Translations under genes and position numbers: made by a program
Shown: positions 1-7,220 of the stretch, in pieces
How the letters are laid out: the number at the start of each line of letters is the position of its first letter
How positions within the stretch are numbered: the first letter of the stretch is position 1
Assembly: GCA_021442845.1 (NCBI GenBank)
Contig: JABUSD010000242.1
Location: 1 to 8,143 of the forward strand
Length of the DNA stretch: 8,143 nt
From: Holdemanella sp.
Lineage (GTDB): Bacteria > Bacillota_I > Bacilli_A > Erysipelotrichales > Erysipelotrichaceae
Direction: 5' to 3'
Notes under the pieces: model-generated
The model's database searches: none
What the model was told of the DNA's origin: nothing
Seen by the model: the letters and a program-made list of their open reading frames with translations, nothing else

Positions 1-6
1 TCTATA

Positions 7-12
7 CCCCTT
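7..12 (-). promoter_or_regulatory. Ribosome binding site for a gene just beyond the left edge
   Basis: On the minus strand AAGGGG lies 25-30 bases past the mnmG stop codon, and only six bases remain before the window edge. That is the normal spacing to a start codon, so a further minus-strand gene probably begins immediately outside the window. A TGTTATAAT string (extended -10-like, TATAAT at 21-26) lies just upstream and could be a local promoter, although its start point would fall almost on the ribosome binding site. No terminator hairpin is visible between mnmG and the edge. The downstream gene cannot be identified from here. Confidence 0.35.
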
Positions 13-36
13 GTTTAATCATTATAACACGATTTA

Positions 37-1887
37 TCATTTTTTTACATACAATGCTAAGATTGCGATATCACTTGGATTAATCCCGGAAATGCGGGAT
101 GCCTGGCCAAGTGTTGATGGCTGAATCTGGCTTAGCTTCTGTCTGGCTTCTAAGGATAGATTATCCATGCTTTGATAATCGATGGATGCAGGTATGCTTA
201 CCTTTTCCATCTGTTGAAGATGTCTAGCATCTCTTTTCGCCTTTTCAATATAGCCTTCATATTTGATTTCAATTTCAATCTGATTGGCGATGTCCTCATC
301 AATATCTAAATCGGCAATAGAAGATAATCCTGCAATAGTAACCTTTGGACGTTTCAATAGATCAATGACACTGCATCCTCTAGATAAAGATTCAAACCCT
401 AATGTTTCAAGATAGGCATCAATCTTGCTTGATGGCTTGATATGTACATTGGCTAGTTCTTCCTTTACATTCTGGATCGTTTCCATTTTCTTTAGATAGG
501 CGTCATAGCGTTTCTGATCAATGACACCTAGCTTATATCCTTTTTCTAGTAAGCGCTGATCTGCATTGTCATGGCGCAATAACAGACGATATTCTGCTCT
601 GGATGTCAATAAGCGATATGGCTCATTGGTACCCTTTGTACATAGATCATCAATCATAACCCCGATATACGCTTCATCTCTTCGTAAGATGAATGGTTCT
701 TTTCCATCGATTTTCAAGCAGGCATTGATTCCAGCCATGATACCTTGACCAGCCGCTTCTTCATATCCACTGGTTCCATTGACCTGTCCAGCTGTAAATA
801 GATTTTCAACAATCTTGTTTTCCATATTCGGTTTCATCTGCAAAGGATTGATCGCATCATATTCAATCGCATAGGCATATTTTTTAATGACGCAATTTTC
901 CAGTCCTGGCAAGGAATGCACCATCTTTTCCTGTACATCGATTGGCATGGATGTCGAGAATCCCTGAATATAGATTGTATCCAGCGAAAGTGATTCCGGT
1001 TCTAGGAACAGCTGATGTCTTTCCTTATCCGCAAAGCGGACAAGCTTATCCTCAATGCTTGGACAATATCTTGGCCCGACACCCTTTACCAATCCGGAAT
1101 ACATCGCTGAATCGTATAGGTGTTCATGAATGATTTCATGTGTCTTCGGTGTTGTATAAATCAGATAACATAGTTTCTGTTTGTCAAAAGGAAGGACATC
1201 CTCTTTTCTTGTCGTATCACTGAAACGCAAAAACTGGTTTGTTCCTGGCTGGGCATCCGCCTTGGAGAAATCAATTGTATCCTTATAGATACGGGCTGGT
1301 GTTCCTGTCTTTAAACGGAATGTCTGAATACCTGCATCCCGTAGACTCTGTGACAAGGTATTGACTGTTTCCTGTTCTTCAGGTCCTGAACTGATGGCAG
1401 TATGTCCTCTTAGTACTGTACTTGTCATATATGTTCCCGTTGTCAATACAACCGTCTTTCCCATAATATCGCATCCATCCTTACAATGGATTCCGGTTAC
1501 TTTATTTCCATCAAGAAGAATGGAATGCGCCGCTTTTTCAATGACCGTTAAATTTGGCATATTTAAAAGGACTCTTTTCATCTCCTTCTTATATTCTTCT
1601 TTATCGCTTTGTACACGCAAAGACCATACACCGGGTCCTTTTGTCGTATTTAGCATCTTAAACTGCAAAGCTGTCTTATCCGCTACATAAGGCATAACGC
1701 CTCCTAAGGCATCCACTTCACGTACTACAATTCCCTTTGCAGGGCCTCCTACACTTGGATTACATGGCATAGAGCCCATCATATCCACATTCAATGTGAT
1801 TAAAGCTGTCTTTTTCTGCATTCTTGCAGCGGCTGCTGCGGCTTCAATTCCGGCATGTCCTGCCCCAACTACAATGACATCAAACAT
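37..1887 (-). CDS. mnmG: MnmG (GidA), tRNA uridine-34 carboxymethylaminomethyl modification enzyme, FAD-binding subunit
   Basis: MnmG works with the GTPase MnmE in the cytoplasm to install the (carboxymethyl)aminomethyl group at C5 of wobble uridine 34 in several tRNAs, using FAD and methylene-tetrahydrofolate. The 616 residues match the usual full length. Seen here: the Rossmann dinucleotide motif GAGHAG (8-13); PCNPSVGGPAKG (41-52); the first family signature GPRYCPSIEDK (271-281); the second signature AGQVNGTSGYEEAAGQG (366-382); and the helical C-terminal domain thought to contact MnmE and tRNA (about 545-616, with YEGYIEKA at 543-550). Cys42 and Cys275 correspond by motif to the two functionally important cysteines of E. 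coli MnmG. The ATG at 1885-1887 is preceded at five bases by GAGGGG, which lies within the end of the upstream flippase gene; the two genes are one base apart. mnmE, its common neighbour in many bacteria, is not in the window. Identification is secure. Confidence 0.98.
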   Translation of the reverse strand: MFDVIVVGAGHAGIEAAAAAARMQKKTALITLNVDMMGSMPCNPSVGGPAKGIVVREVDALGGVMPYVADKTALQFKMLNTTKGPGVWSLRVQSDKEEYKKEMKRVLLNMPNLTVIEKAAHSILLDGNKVTGIHCKDGCDIMGKTVVLTTGTYMTSTVLRGHTAISSGPEEQETVNTLSQSLRDAGIQTFRLKTGTPARIYKDTIDFSKADAQPGTNQFLRFSDTTRKEDVLPFDKQKLCYLIYTTPKTHEIIHEHLYDSAMYSGLVKGVGPRYCPSIEDKLVRFADKERHQLFLEPESLSLDTIYIQGFSTSMPIDVQEKMVHSLPGLENCVIKKYAYAIEYDAINPLQMKPNMENKIVENLFTAGQVNGTSGYEEAAGQGIMAGINACLKIDGKEPFILRRDEAYIGVMIDDLCTKGTNEPYRLLTSRAEYRLLLRHDNADQRLLEKGYKLGVIDQKRYDAYLKKMETIQNVKEELANVHIKPSSKIDAYLETLGFESLSRGCSVIDLLKRPKVTIAGLSSIADLDIDEDIANQIEIEIKYEGYIEKAKRDARHLQQMEKVSIPASIDYQSMDNLSLEARQKLSQIQPSTLGQASRISGINPSDIAILALYVKK

Positions 1888-1888
1888 G

Positions 1889-3520
1889 TTAGCCCCTCAC
1901 TTTTCCAACGACTTTCATAGCCGTTTCCTTGAAGGAAAGATGTAAAGTCGCTTGTGGAAGTCCTAAAAACTCGGATGCACAGACAAATACAGTCACACTG
2001 ATTAATCCATTCATACACATCTTGATGAAGCAGACTAATTTTCCCCCATTGACTCCATCCAATCCGACTATATTGAAAATAGTGGATACAGCCCACATCA
2101 AAAGAACGCATAGAATAGTACGTATCAATACGTTGATTGTCTTTTTATATTGAACATGATATTTCTCTTTGATCTCTTTTAGATTGAAAAGAATTAGATA
2201 TCCATCGCCTACAATCGAACTAATGACAGATCCGGCAAATCCAAAAATCATTGTCAAAGGAACTAATAAAACGCCTTTAATGACAGTGGAAATTAGAATT
2301 CGTCTTAAATATGTCTTTCTTAATTCCAATGCCATCATCAGATTTGTCACAACGGGTGCCACAGTTCCTAAAAAGGCTTCTAGTGCCAGCCAGCTTAATA
2401 CATAGGCGCTCATATCCAGATTTTCGGTATAGAATAGCGTACGATTAATTGGCTTTGCGTATAGGAAAACACAGAAGGAAACGGGAATTCCTATATATAG
2501 AATGACATTTAAACAGTCAATAATATTCTTTCTAACGAGTTTTTCATTCTTTTCTGTCAGCGCTGCAGTAATATGCGGAATAATGGCTGCTGCAAATCCT
2601 GGTGCTAGAATCATTGGAATTGCCGTGATTTTAACCCCTACATAGGTTGTCGATGAAATGATTGTCGTAATCATATCTGTTGTATATTTATGCAAACGTA
2701 GTCCTAATGGGAGTAATATCGCATTATAGATCTGCTGGCTATAGCCTAAAATTGAAGATAGTAAATACGGTATTGAAATTAAAAAGTATTCCTTTAGAAG
2801 TGCTTTTACTTCAACAGGTTCTCCTTCCTGGCTGGATGCCAATTCATCGATTTCGGCTTTTTTCTTCTGATCAAATCGATAAATCTGCAAGATTCCTGCA
2901 ATAGCGGCTACACTAGTTGATAATACCGAAATATATAAGGCATATTTTCTATCAATTCCTAATACATAAACAACAATGCAGGCTCCTATCAAAAGAAAGG
3001 CGACTCTAAAAATCTGTTCAAAAGCCTGGGAAACAGCATATTCTTCCATTTCCTTTAATCCCTGATAATAACCTCTGAAAGCCGATAATACCGGTACAAA
3101 GAAAATAGCTAAAGCTAATAAGCGCAAGGCATTTGCCATGACATCGATATTTTCTTCAACCATCAATGGTGCAAGAATACCCGATATTCCTATCAATAAT
3201 ATCATTCCACAAAATCCCATCAGGGCTAGGGAAGCTAAGGCAATCTTTTTGACAACCTGAATCGTCTTGGCATCATTCAATACTGAATAGCGGGCAACTA
3301 ATGTTGCGATCGCAAAAGGAAATCCTGCCGTAAAGACCATTAGGATATAGGAATAGATATTATAAGCCTGTCCATAAATACTCATATAGGACTCTGAACC
3401 CAATATAGATGAAAAAGGAATCGCATAGACAATTCCAATTAATTTTGCGATAAACAGTCCACCTGTACCGACTAAACCGCTCAATACGATCGACTTTTTG
3501 ACATTTGAAGATTTTTCCAT
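1889..3520 (-). CDS. MurJ/YtgP/SpoVB-type lipid-linked oligosaccharide flippase (MATE/MOP superfamily)
   Basis: This is a polytopic inner-membrane protein of 543 residues. It is related to the SpoVB/YtgP group of the MOP exporter superfamily, whose members flip undecaprenyl-linked precursors such as lipid II across the membrane; YtgP of Bacillus is about this size. The basic N-terminus (NVKKS) precedes the first hydrophobic segment (about 11-36). Further hydrophobic stretches near 54-78, 92-118, 130-148, 168-188, 194-214, 246-270, 295-320, 332-354, 372-398, 408-444, 462-486 and 496-520 give roughly 12-14 membrane spans. The SpoVB/YtgP-like motif RGYYQGLKEM (149-158), followed by AVSQAFEQIFR, ends a span. 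A charged loop (about 217-243) separates the two halves. The ATG is preceded by GGAGGG at a normal distance. It heads the flippase-mnmG pair and is divergent from the NADHX repair gene. The lipid II substrate (MurJ role) is inferred; a teichoic acid, capsule or sporulation substrate is also possible. Confidence 0.9.
   Translation of the reverse strand: MEKSSNVKKSIVLSGLVGTGGLFIAKLIGIVYAIPFSSILGSESYMSIYGQAYNIYSYILMVFTAGFPFAIATLVARYSVLNDAKTIQVVKKIALASLALMGFCGMILLIGISGILAPLMVEENIDVMANALRLLALAIFFVPVLSAFRGYYQGLKEMEEYAVSQAFEQIFRVAFLLIGACIVVYVLGIDRKYALYISVLSTSVAAIAGILQIYRFDQKKKAEIDELASSQEGEPVEVKALLKEYFLISIPYLLSSILGYSQQIYNAILLPLGLRLHKYTTDMITTIISSTTYVGVKITAIPMILAPGFAAAIIPHITAALTEKNEKLVRKNIIDCLNVILYIGIPVSFCVFLYAKPINRTLFYTENLDMSAYVLSWLALEAFLGTVAPVVTNLMMALELRKTYLRRILISTVIKGVLLVPLTMIFGFAGSVISSIVGDGYLILFNLKEIKEKYHVQYKKTINVLIRTILCVLLMWAVSTIFNIVGLDGVNGGKLVCFIKMCMNGLISVTVFVCASEFLGLPQATLHLSFKETAMKVVGKVRG
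1893..1898 (-). promoter_or_regulatory. Ribosome binding site of mnmG inside the upstream gene
   Basis: GAGGGG on the minus strand ends five bases before the mnmG ATG and lies in the last sense codons of the flippase gene, whose TAA falls between this site and the ATG. Ribosomes finishing the flippase would therefore uncover or re-use this site, which suggests coupled translation (inference). Confidence 0.75.
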
Positions 3521-3618
3521 ACTCTAAACCCTCCAACTTTAAATAATATGGCACTATGCATGAAAAATAAAGTTTTTTTTTAAAATTGGTGTATATTTAT
3601 TATGAAAGAAGGTTCATT
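3521..3618. promoter_or_regulatory. Divergent intergenic promoter region with a 9-T tract
   Basis: About 98 bases separate the divergent flippase and NAD(P)HX repair genes, so both promoters must lie here. For the flippase (minus strand) a TATTAT -10 (3543-3548) with TTTATT (3566-3571) 17 bases upstream is plausible; the -35 is weak. For the plus-strand gene TAAAAT (3581-3586) could be a -10, with only a poor ATGAAA at 15-base spacing. A run of nine T (3573-3581) followed by AAAA sits between these elements. No operator palindrome stands out beyond a short ATGCAT. Promoter assignment is by eye. Confidence 0.4.
3605..3612 (+). promoter_or_regulatory. Ribosome binding site deciding the start of the NAD(P)HX repair gene
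   Basis: AAAGAAGG ends six bases before the ATG at 3619. The reading frame stays open upstream to a TTG at 3586, but that start has no Shine-Dalgarno sequence and would add 11 residues that do not look conserved, so the ATG at 3619 is preferred. Confidence 0.8.
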
Positions 3619-5142
3619 ATGTCAAATATTCAATATATACATACCGCCAAGGATGCCAGAATGGCTGATTTTGAAACCATCCATACCCATGGCATTCCCT
3701 CGCTTATTCTAATGGAACATGCAGCCATAGAATCGGTAAAAATCATCGAAAAACATCTTACAGATCATTCCCGAATCTGCATTGTCTGTGGTCCAGGAAA
3801 CAATGGGGGTGATGGGCTTGCGATTGCTAGACTACTTGCTCAGAAAAATAAGATGTCGAATGTATTGATTCCATCCATAGATAAGATGTCAGCGGATGAA
3901 AAGAAACAATATGAAATGGTAAAGAATTATGATCTGTTCATTACAGAGGATATGAATGATATAAAAAAAGATATCCAGTATAGTGATATCATTATCGATT
4001 GTATCTTTGGAAATGGATTGGCAAGAGATATTACCGGAAAATATGAAGAACTGATCCAGTGGATCAATGATTCAAAGGCAACTGTATTCGCTATTGATAT
4101 CCCAAGTGGAATTCATGCCACAACGGGTAAGAAGATGCATTGTGCTATATGTGCCGATTATACAATTGCCTTAGATTGTTTCAAACTAGGACATTTCCAG
4201 AATGATGGATTGGAATATTGTGGAAAGTTGGAATGTGTTGATATCGGTATTCTTAAATCGGTCCATAAGCAGATAGACCATCCAGTCTATTTTATCAATG
4301 AACAGCTTTCAAAGGAATTACTGCCTGTAAGAAGTAATCTATCCCATAAAGGAACGTTTAAGAAAGGCTTATTGATTGGGGGTAGCCAATCTATGCATGG
4401 AGCGTTGACTTTAGCTGCCAATGCGTGTTATCGAAGTGGTATTGGCACCCTTACTTTAATGGTTCCAGATTGCATTGGAGATATTCTAGCCAGTAAAATG
4501 GATTTTGCGATGCAGTTAAGAAAATCTTCAAAAGATGGTTTCTTTGATAGACCAGATCAGGAAGCACTCTTCAATGAAATCAATTCATTTCAATTCATAG
4601 CCATTGGAAATGGAATAGGAAGAAATCAGGCATCCATAGACTATGTTGAAACTGTATTAAAAACGGATAAACCTGTTCTTATCGATGCGGATGGTTTATG
4701 GGCTTTAGGAAATAATACTAATTTATTACATCGAAAAGCGCCTGTCATTCTTACACCTCATGTCAAGGAAATGAGTTTTCTATGCAAGGAAAGTGTAAAG
4801 GATATTTTAGAGCATCCTTATGAAAGTGCATTTAACTTTGTCAGTCAATATCCAGATGTAACCATAATATTAAAATCAAGCACATCCTTTATCGTATCCA
4901 GAAAGGAAAGCTTTATCTTACATAGACCAAATAGTGCATTGGCAAAAGGTGGCAGTGGGGATATCCTATGTGGCATCACAATGGGTATGTGTGGACAGAC
5001 AAATGATTATATAAAAGCCTGTGCCATTTCCGCTTATATCCATTCCGAATGTGCAACCATAAAAAAAGATCCAGCATCCCTGATGCCAGATGAATGTGTT
5101 GAACAGATTTCAACTGTATTAGAATCGTTAAGGAAGGACTAA
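3619..5142 (+). CDS. nnr: Bifunctional NAD(P)H-hydrate epimerase / ADP-dependent NAD(P)H-hydrate dehydratase
   Basis: This is a metabolite-repair enzyme. The N-terminal YjeF_N domain (about 1-215) epimerises the R and S forms of hydrated NAD(P)H; the C-terminal ribokinase-like domain (about 235-507) dehydrates the S form back to NAD(P)H at the expense of ADP. The product is 507 residues, the normal length for the fused form. Epimerase motifs: GPGNNGGDG (58-66), DCIFGNGL (127-134) and DIPSG (160-164). Dehydratase motifs: HKG (243-245), the IGGS loop (253-256), DADGL (356-360), LTPH (378-381), the LK pair at 418-419 and KGGSGD (443-448), which contains the expected catalytic Asp448. The fold and both active sites look intact. 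It is transcribed alone, divergent from the flippase, and ends tail-to-tail with the next operon. The TTG at 3586 is a less likely start. The role is housekeeping and the identification is strong; the enzyme is also known as YjeF, or as NnrE plus NnrD. Confidence 0.96.
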   Translation: MSNIQYIHTAKDARMADFETIHTHGIPSLILMEHAAIESVKIIEKHLTDHSRICIVCGPGNNGGDGLAIARLLAQKNKMSNVLIPSIDKMSADEKKQYEMVKNYDLFITEDMNDIKKDIQYSDIIIDCIFGNGLARDITGKYEELIQWINDSKATVFAIDIPSGIHATTGKKMHCAICADYTIALDCFKLGHFQNDGLEYCGKLECVDIGILKSVHKQIDHPVYFINEQLSKELLPVRSNLSHKGTFKKGLLIGGSQSMHGALTLAANACYRSGIGTLTLMVPDCIGDILASKMDFAMQLRKSSKDGFFDRPDQEALFNEINSFQFIAIGNGIGRNQASIDYVETVLKTDKPVLIDADGLWALGNNTNLLHRKAPVILTPHVKEMSFLCKESVKDILEHPYESAFNFVSQYPDVTIILKSSTSFIVSRKESFILHRPNSALAKGGSGDILCGITMGMCGQTNDYIKACAISAYIHSECATIKKDPASLMPDECVEQISTVLESLRKD

Positions 5143-5157
5143 TGCCCTTCCTTTTAT
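5130..5157 (+). terminator. Rho-independent terminator of the NAD(P)HX repair gene, overlapping its stop codon
   Basis: AAGGAAGG (5130-5137) pairs perfectly with CCTTCCTT (5146-5153) around an eight-base loop holding the TAA stop codon (5140-5142), and is followed by TTATT. The minus-strand operon ends at 5154, so the hairpin sits in the gap between convergent genes. On the minus strand the stem is followed by AACG rather than a T run, so termination in that direction should be weaker. Confidence 0.65.
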
Positions 5158-5453
5158 TGTATCTGAAATTGTATGTAATATACATTTGGATGGAACATCT
5201 TTGTGTTAAATCCATAGGAACTGCAATTGTCCCTGTCTCCATCCCAATCGTTATTTAAATAAGCTAAAAGCTTATCAATTTCTTCATCATTCATTTCTGC
5301 TGTTCCATAGAACTCGAAACAACCGGCAAGGGTTGGCTGTTCACGGCATGGTGAAAATGAGATTTTGAATCCTTTATCACTTATAGTTCTTTTTACTTCA
5401 TCAACCAGTTCTTCACTTTCCTGGTCAACGACAACATATAAACGTACTAACAT
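5154..5453 (-). CDS. Small conserved-looking protein of unknown function, last gene of operon
   Basis: I do not recognise this 99-residue protein. It is acidic, with no signal peptide or membrane segment. The pattern reads as strand (MLVRLYVVV), helix (about 12-27), strand (FKISFSP, 29-35), strand (AGCFEFYGTAEM, 43-54), helix (about 55-69), an Asp-rich loop (NDWDGDRDN, 68-76) and a final strand (VYYIQFQIQ, 91-99). That alternation would fit a small ferredoxin-like alpha/beta sandwich (inference). Cysteines are at 36, 45 and 77. The Asp-rich loop could bind a metal, but nothing proves it. The ATG overlaps the TAA of the preceding gene by one base (TAATG) and there is only a weak GAAAGTGA upstream, so translation probably depends on coupling. 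It lies last in the nitroreductase-DUF1846 operon. The long frame, tight junction and sensible secondary structure argue that it is real. Confidence 0.8.
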   Translation of the reverse strand: MLVRLYVVVDQESEELVDEVKRTISDKGFKISFSPCREQPTLAGCFEFYGTAEMNDEEIDKLLAYLNNDWDGDRDNCSSYGFNTKMFHPNVYYIQFQIQ

Positions 5454-5737
5454 TATTTTTCACTTTCTAGTACATATTTAGCCAATTTTTTCATATTGGC
5501 ATCGTTTTCCATCGTAATTACTTTACCTAGACTTAGATTCATGGCAGCGATAACTGGTTCTCCATCCACTACGGCCATATTCAATGTACCGGTTACATTT
5601 TCATAGAATACATCATAGATGTAGCTGATACGATCTCCTTCCACGGTCTTCTTTCTTAAATCAAAGTGGAATGCTTCCTTGTTCTTTAAAATTACACGAA
5701 CTGCACCTGCTCCTGATGCGGGAATTGATTTTGCCAT
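5453..5737 (-). CDS. Small soluble protein of unknown function between DUF1846 and the 99-residue gene
   Basis: I do not recognise this 94-residue protein. It starts MAKSIPASGAGAVRVILKN, has no signal peptide or membrane span, and is dominated by probable beta strands (about 12-18, 21-27, 36-46, 48-60, 62-77) followed by a C-terminal helix (about 80-93). The chosen ATG has AGGAGA six bases upstream (5744-5749), and that site overlaps the TAG stop of the DUF1846 gene. A TTG at 5765-5767 extends the frame by ten residues, but it would overlap the DUF1846 coding end and has no comparable ribosome binding site. The gene sits 10 nt after the DUF1846 gene and shares one base with the following gene, so all three should be co-translated from one message. 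This suggests related roles but does not define them. It contains no cysteine, and no enzymatic motif is evident. Confidence 0.82.
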   Translation of the reverse strand: MAKSIPASGAGAVRVILKNKEAFHFDLRKKTVEGDRISYIYDVFYENVTGTLNMAVVDGEPVIAAMNLSLGKVITMENDANMKKLAKYVLESEK

Positions 5738-5743
5738 ACTATT

Positions 5744-5749
5744 TCTCCT
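5744..5749 (-). promoter_or_regulatory. Ribosome binding site of the 94-residue gene, overlapping the DUF1846 stop codon
   Basis: AGGAGA on the minus strand begins within the TAG stop codon (5748-5750) and ends six bases before the ATG at 5735-5737. It decides the start in favour of this ATG over the upstream in-frame TTG. Confidence 0.75.
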
Positions 5750-7208
5750 ATCTCTTATTTGCTTCAAATGTTAACTGGATTCCAAGGTGTGAATAGATAT
5801 TGGCATCGACATCACCAACATCACATGTTACATGTCCTTGTACCCCTTTTAAACATTTTAACATAGACATAGCCTTGGCTGCATCCTCATTGTTTCTTGC
5901 AGACATAGCTAATGCGACTAAAATTTCATCAGAGTGTAGTCTTGGGTTCTGACTTCCTAGATATTCTGTCTTCAACTGCTGGATTGGTTCAAATGCTTCC
6001 GATGAAATGATATGTTTTCCATCATCAATTTTTGCCAGATATTTTGTTGCGTTGATTAAAAGAGCAGAACATACTCCCATAAATTTAGAATTCTTTCCGG
6101 TGATAATTGTACCATCATGCAATTCCAATGCCCCTGAATATACTTTAACGCTTGTTTCTTTGTCTTTCGCTGCTTTTACACATTTACGGTCTAAATTAGA
6201 GATATGGGCATTTTTCATGATTAATTCCTGTTTATGCACTTCTTCATATCCACATTTTTCACGGGCAAAACGTGTTGTTGTTTCATAATAACGGCGAATG
6301 ATTTCCTGTTTGGATGCTTCACAGCAAGCTTCATCGTCTTCAATGGCAAAACCTGCCATATTTACTCCCATATCCGTTGGACTTTCATATGGACATGAAC
6401 CATTGATTTCTTCAAAGATGTTACGCAATACTGGATAGATTTCAACATCACGGTTATAATTTACAGTTACCTTGTTGTAAGCTTGTAAATGATATGGGTC
6501 AATCATATTAACATCCGCTAAATCAGCTGTTGCTGCTTCATACGCAAGATTTACCGGGTGATTTAAAGCTAAATTCCAGATTGGGAATGTTTCGTATTTT
6601 GCATAGCCAGCATTTACACCATGCAAGTGTTCATGATAAAGCTGGGAAAGACATGTTGCCATCTTACCACTTCCAGGACCTGGTGCTGTAACGACAACAA
6701 GAGGTCTTGTTGTAATGATATAATCATTCTTTCCAAATCCATCTTCAGAAATGATTTTCTTTGTGTTTGTAGGATATCCTTCAATGTAGTAATGATGATA
6801 TACATTGATTCCTCTATTCTTTAATTTCTTTTCAAATGATTTGATCTGTTTTGTTGATTTATATTGTGTAATCACAACACTGCTTACATATAATCCAACA
6901 TTTTTAAATTCATTGATTAAACGGAATACATCCTGTTCATATGTAATTTTTAAATCGCCACGTAGCTTGTTTTCATCAATATGATTTGCACAGATGGCAA
7001 ATACAATCTCAGCATTTTCTTTTAACTGCAACAACATCTGTAATTTCGAATCTGGTTTGAATCCAGGTAATACACGACTAGCATGATAGTCATCAAATAG
7101 TTTTCCACCAAATTCTAGATATAATTTGTCTCCAAATTTATTTATTCTTTCAAGAATTTCTTCTGCTTGTAGCTTGATGTATTTATCTAAATTAAATGCT
7201 GTTTCCAT
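5748..7208 (-). CDS. UPF0371/DUF1846 family protein
   Basis: This 486-residue soluble protein belongs to the UPF0371 (DUF1846) family, common in Firmicutes and of unsettled biochemical function. Recognisable family blocks: LYLEFGGKLFDDYHASRVLPG (about 29-49), a Rossmann-like N-terminal half with alternating strands and helices, then TAPGPGSGKMATCLSQLYHEH (174-194), whose GPGSGK resembles a nucleotide-binding loop. After it come GYAKYETFPIWNL (201-213), HPVNLAYEAATADL (217-230), NMIDPYHLQAY (234-244) and NYNRDVEIYPVL (250-261). The C-terminal part holds NPRLHSDEILVALAMSARNN (421-440). Length is normal and no block seems missing. The ATG at 7206-7208 is chosen because AAGGTG ends six bases before it; a GTG at 7215-7217 would add three residues, but it lies inside that ribosome binding site. 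It is the second gene of the operon, 10 nt after the nitroreductase-like gene. ATP binding or a coenzyme-linked role is inference only. Confidence 0.93.
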   Translation of the reverse strand: METAFNLDKYIKLQAEEILERINKFGDKLYLEFGGKLFDDYHASRVLPGFKPDSKLQMLLQLKENAEIVFAICANHIDENKLRGDLKITYEQDVFRLINEFKNVGLYVSSVVITQYKSTKQIKSFEKKLKNRGINVYHHYYIEGYPTNTKKIISEDGFGKNDYIITTRPLVVVTAPGPGSGKMATCLSQLYHEHLHGVNAGYAKYETFPIWNLALNHPVNLAYEAATADLADVNMIDPYHLQAYNKVTVNYNRDVEIYPVLRNIFEEINGSCPYESPTDMGVNMAGFAIEDDEACCEASKQEIIRRYYETTTRFAREKCGYEEVHKQELIMKNAHISNLDRKCVKAAKDKETSVKVYSGALELHDGTIITGKNSKFMGVCSALLINATKYLAKIDDGKHIISSEAFEPIQQLKTEYLGSQNPRLHSDEILVALAMSARNNEDAAKAMSMLKCLKGVQGHVTCDVGDVDANIYSHLGIQLTFEANKR

Positions 7209-7214
7209 TATATT

Positions 7215-7220
7215 CACCTT
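7215..7220 (-). promoter_or_regulatory. Ribosome binding site of the DUF1846 gene, overlapping the nitroreductase stop codon
   Basis: AAGGTG on the minus strand overlaps the TAA stop (7219-7221) of the upstream gene and ends six bases before the ATG at 7206-7208. It rules out the GTG at 7217 as start, because that GTG is part of the site itself. Confidence 0.75.

Noticed and set aside
1361..1690. Open frame of 109 codons on the plus strand
   Set aside because: It lies wholly antisense to the conserved mnmG gene, has no ribosome binding site and no recognisable domain; it is a coding shadow.
1869..2405. Several 60-80 codon frames on both strands within the flippase gene
   Set aside because: They overlap conserved membrane-protein coding sequence and read as low-information shadows.
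4976..5242. Minus-strand frame of 88 codons across the convergent junction
   Set aside because: It overlaps the conserved dehydratase domain, the terminator hairpin and the 99-residue gene in another frame.
6007..6288. Plus-strand frame of 93 codons
   Set aside because: It is antisense to a conserved part of the DUF1846 gene and has no supporting start signals.
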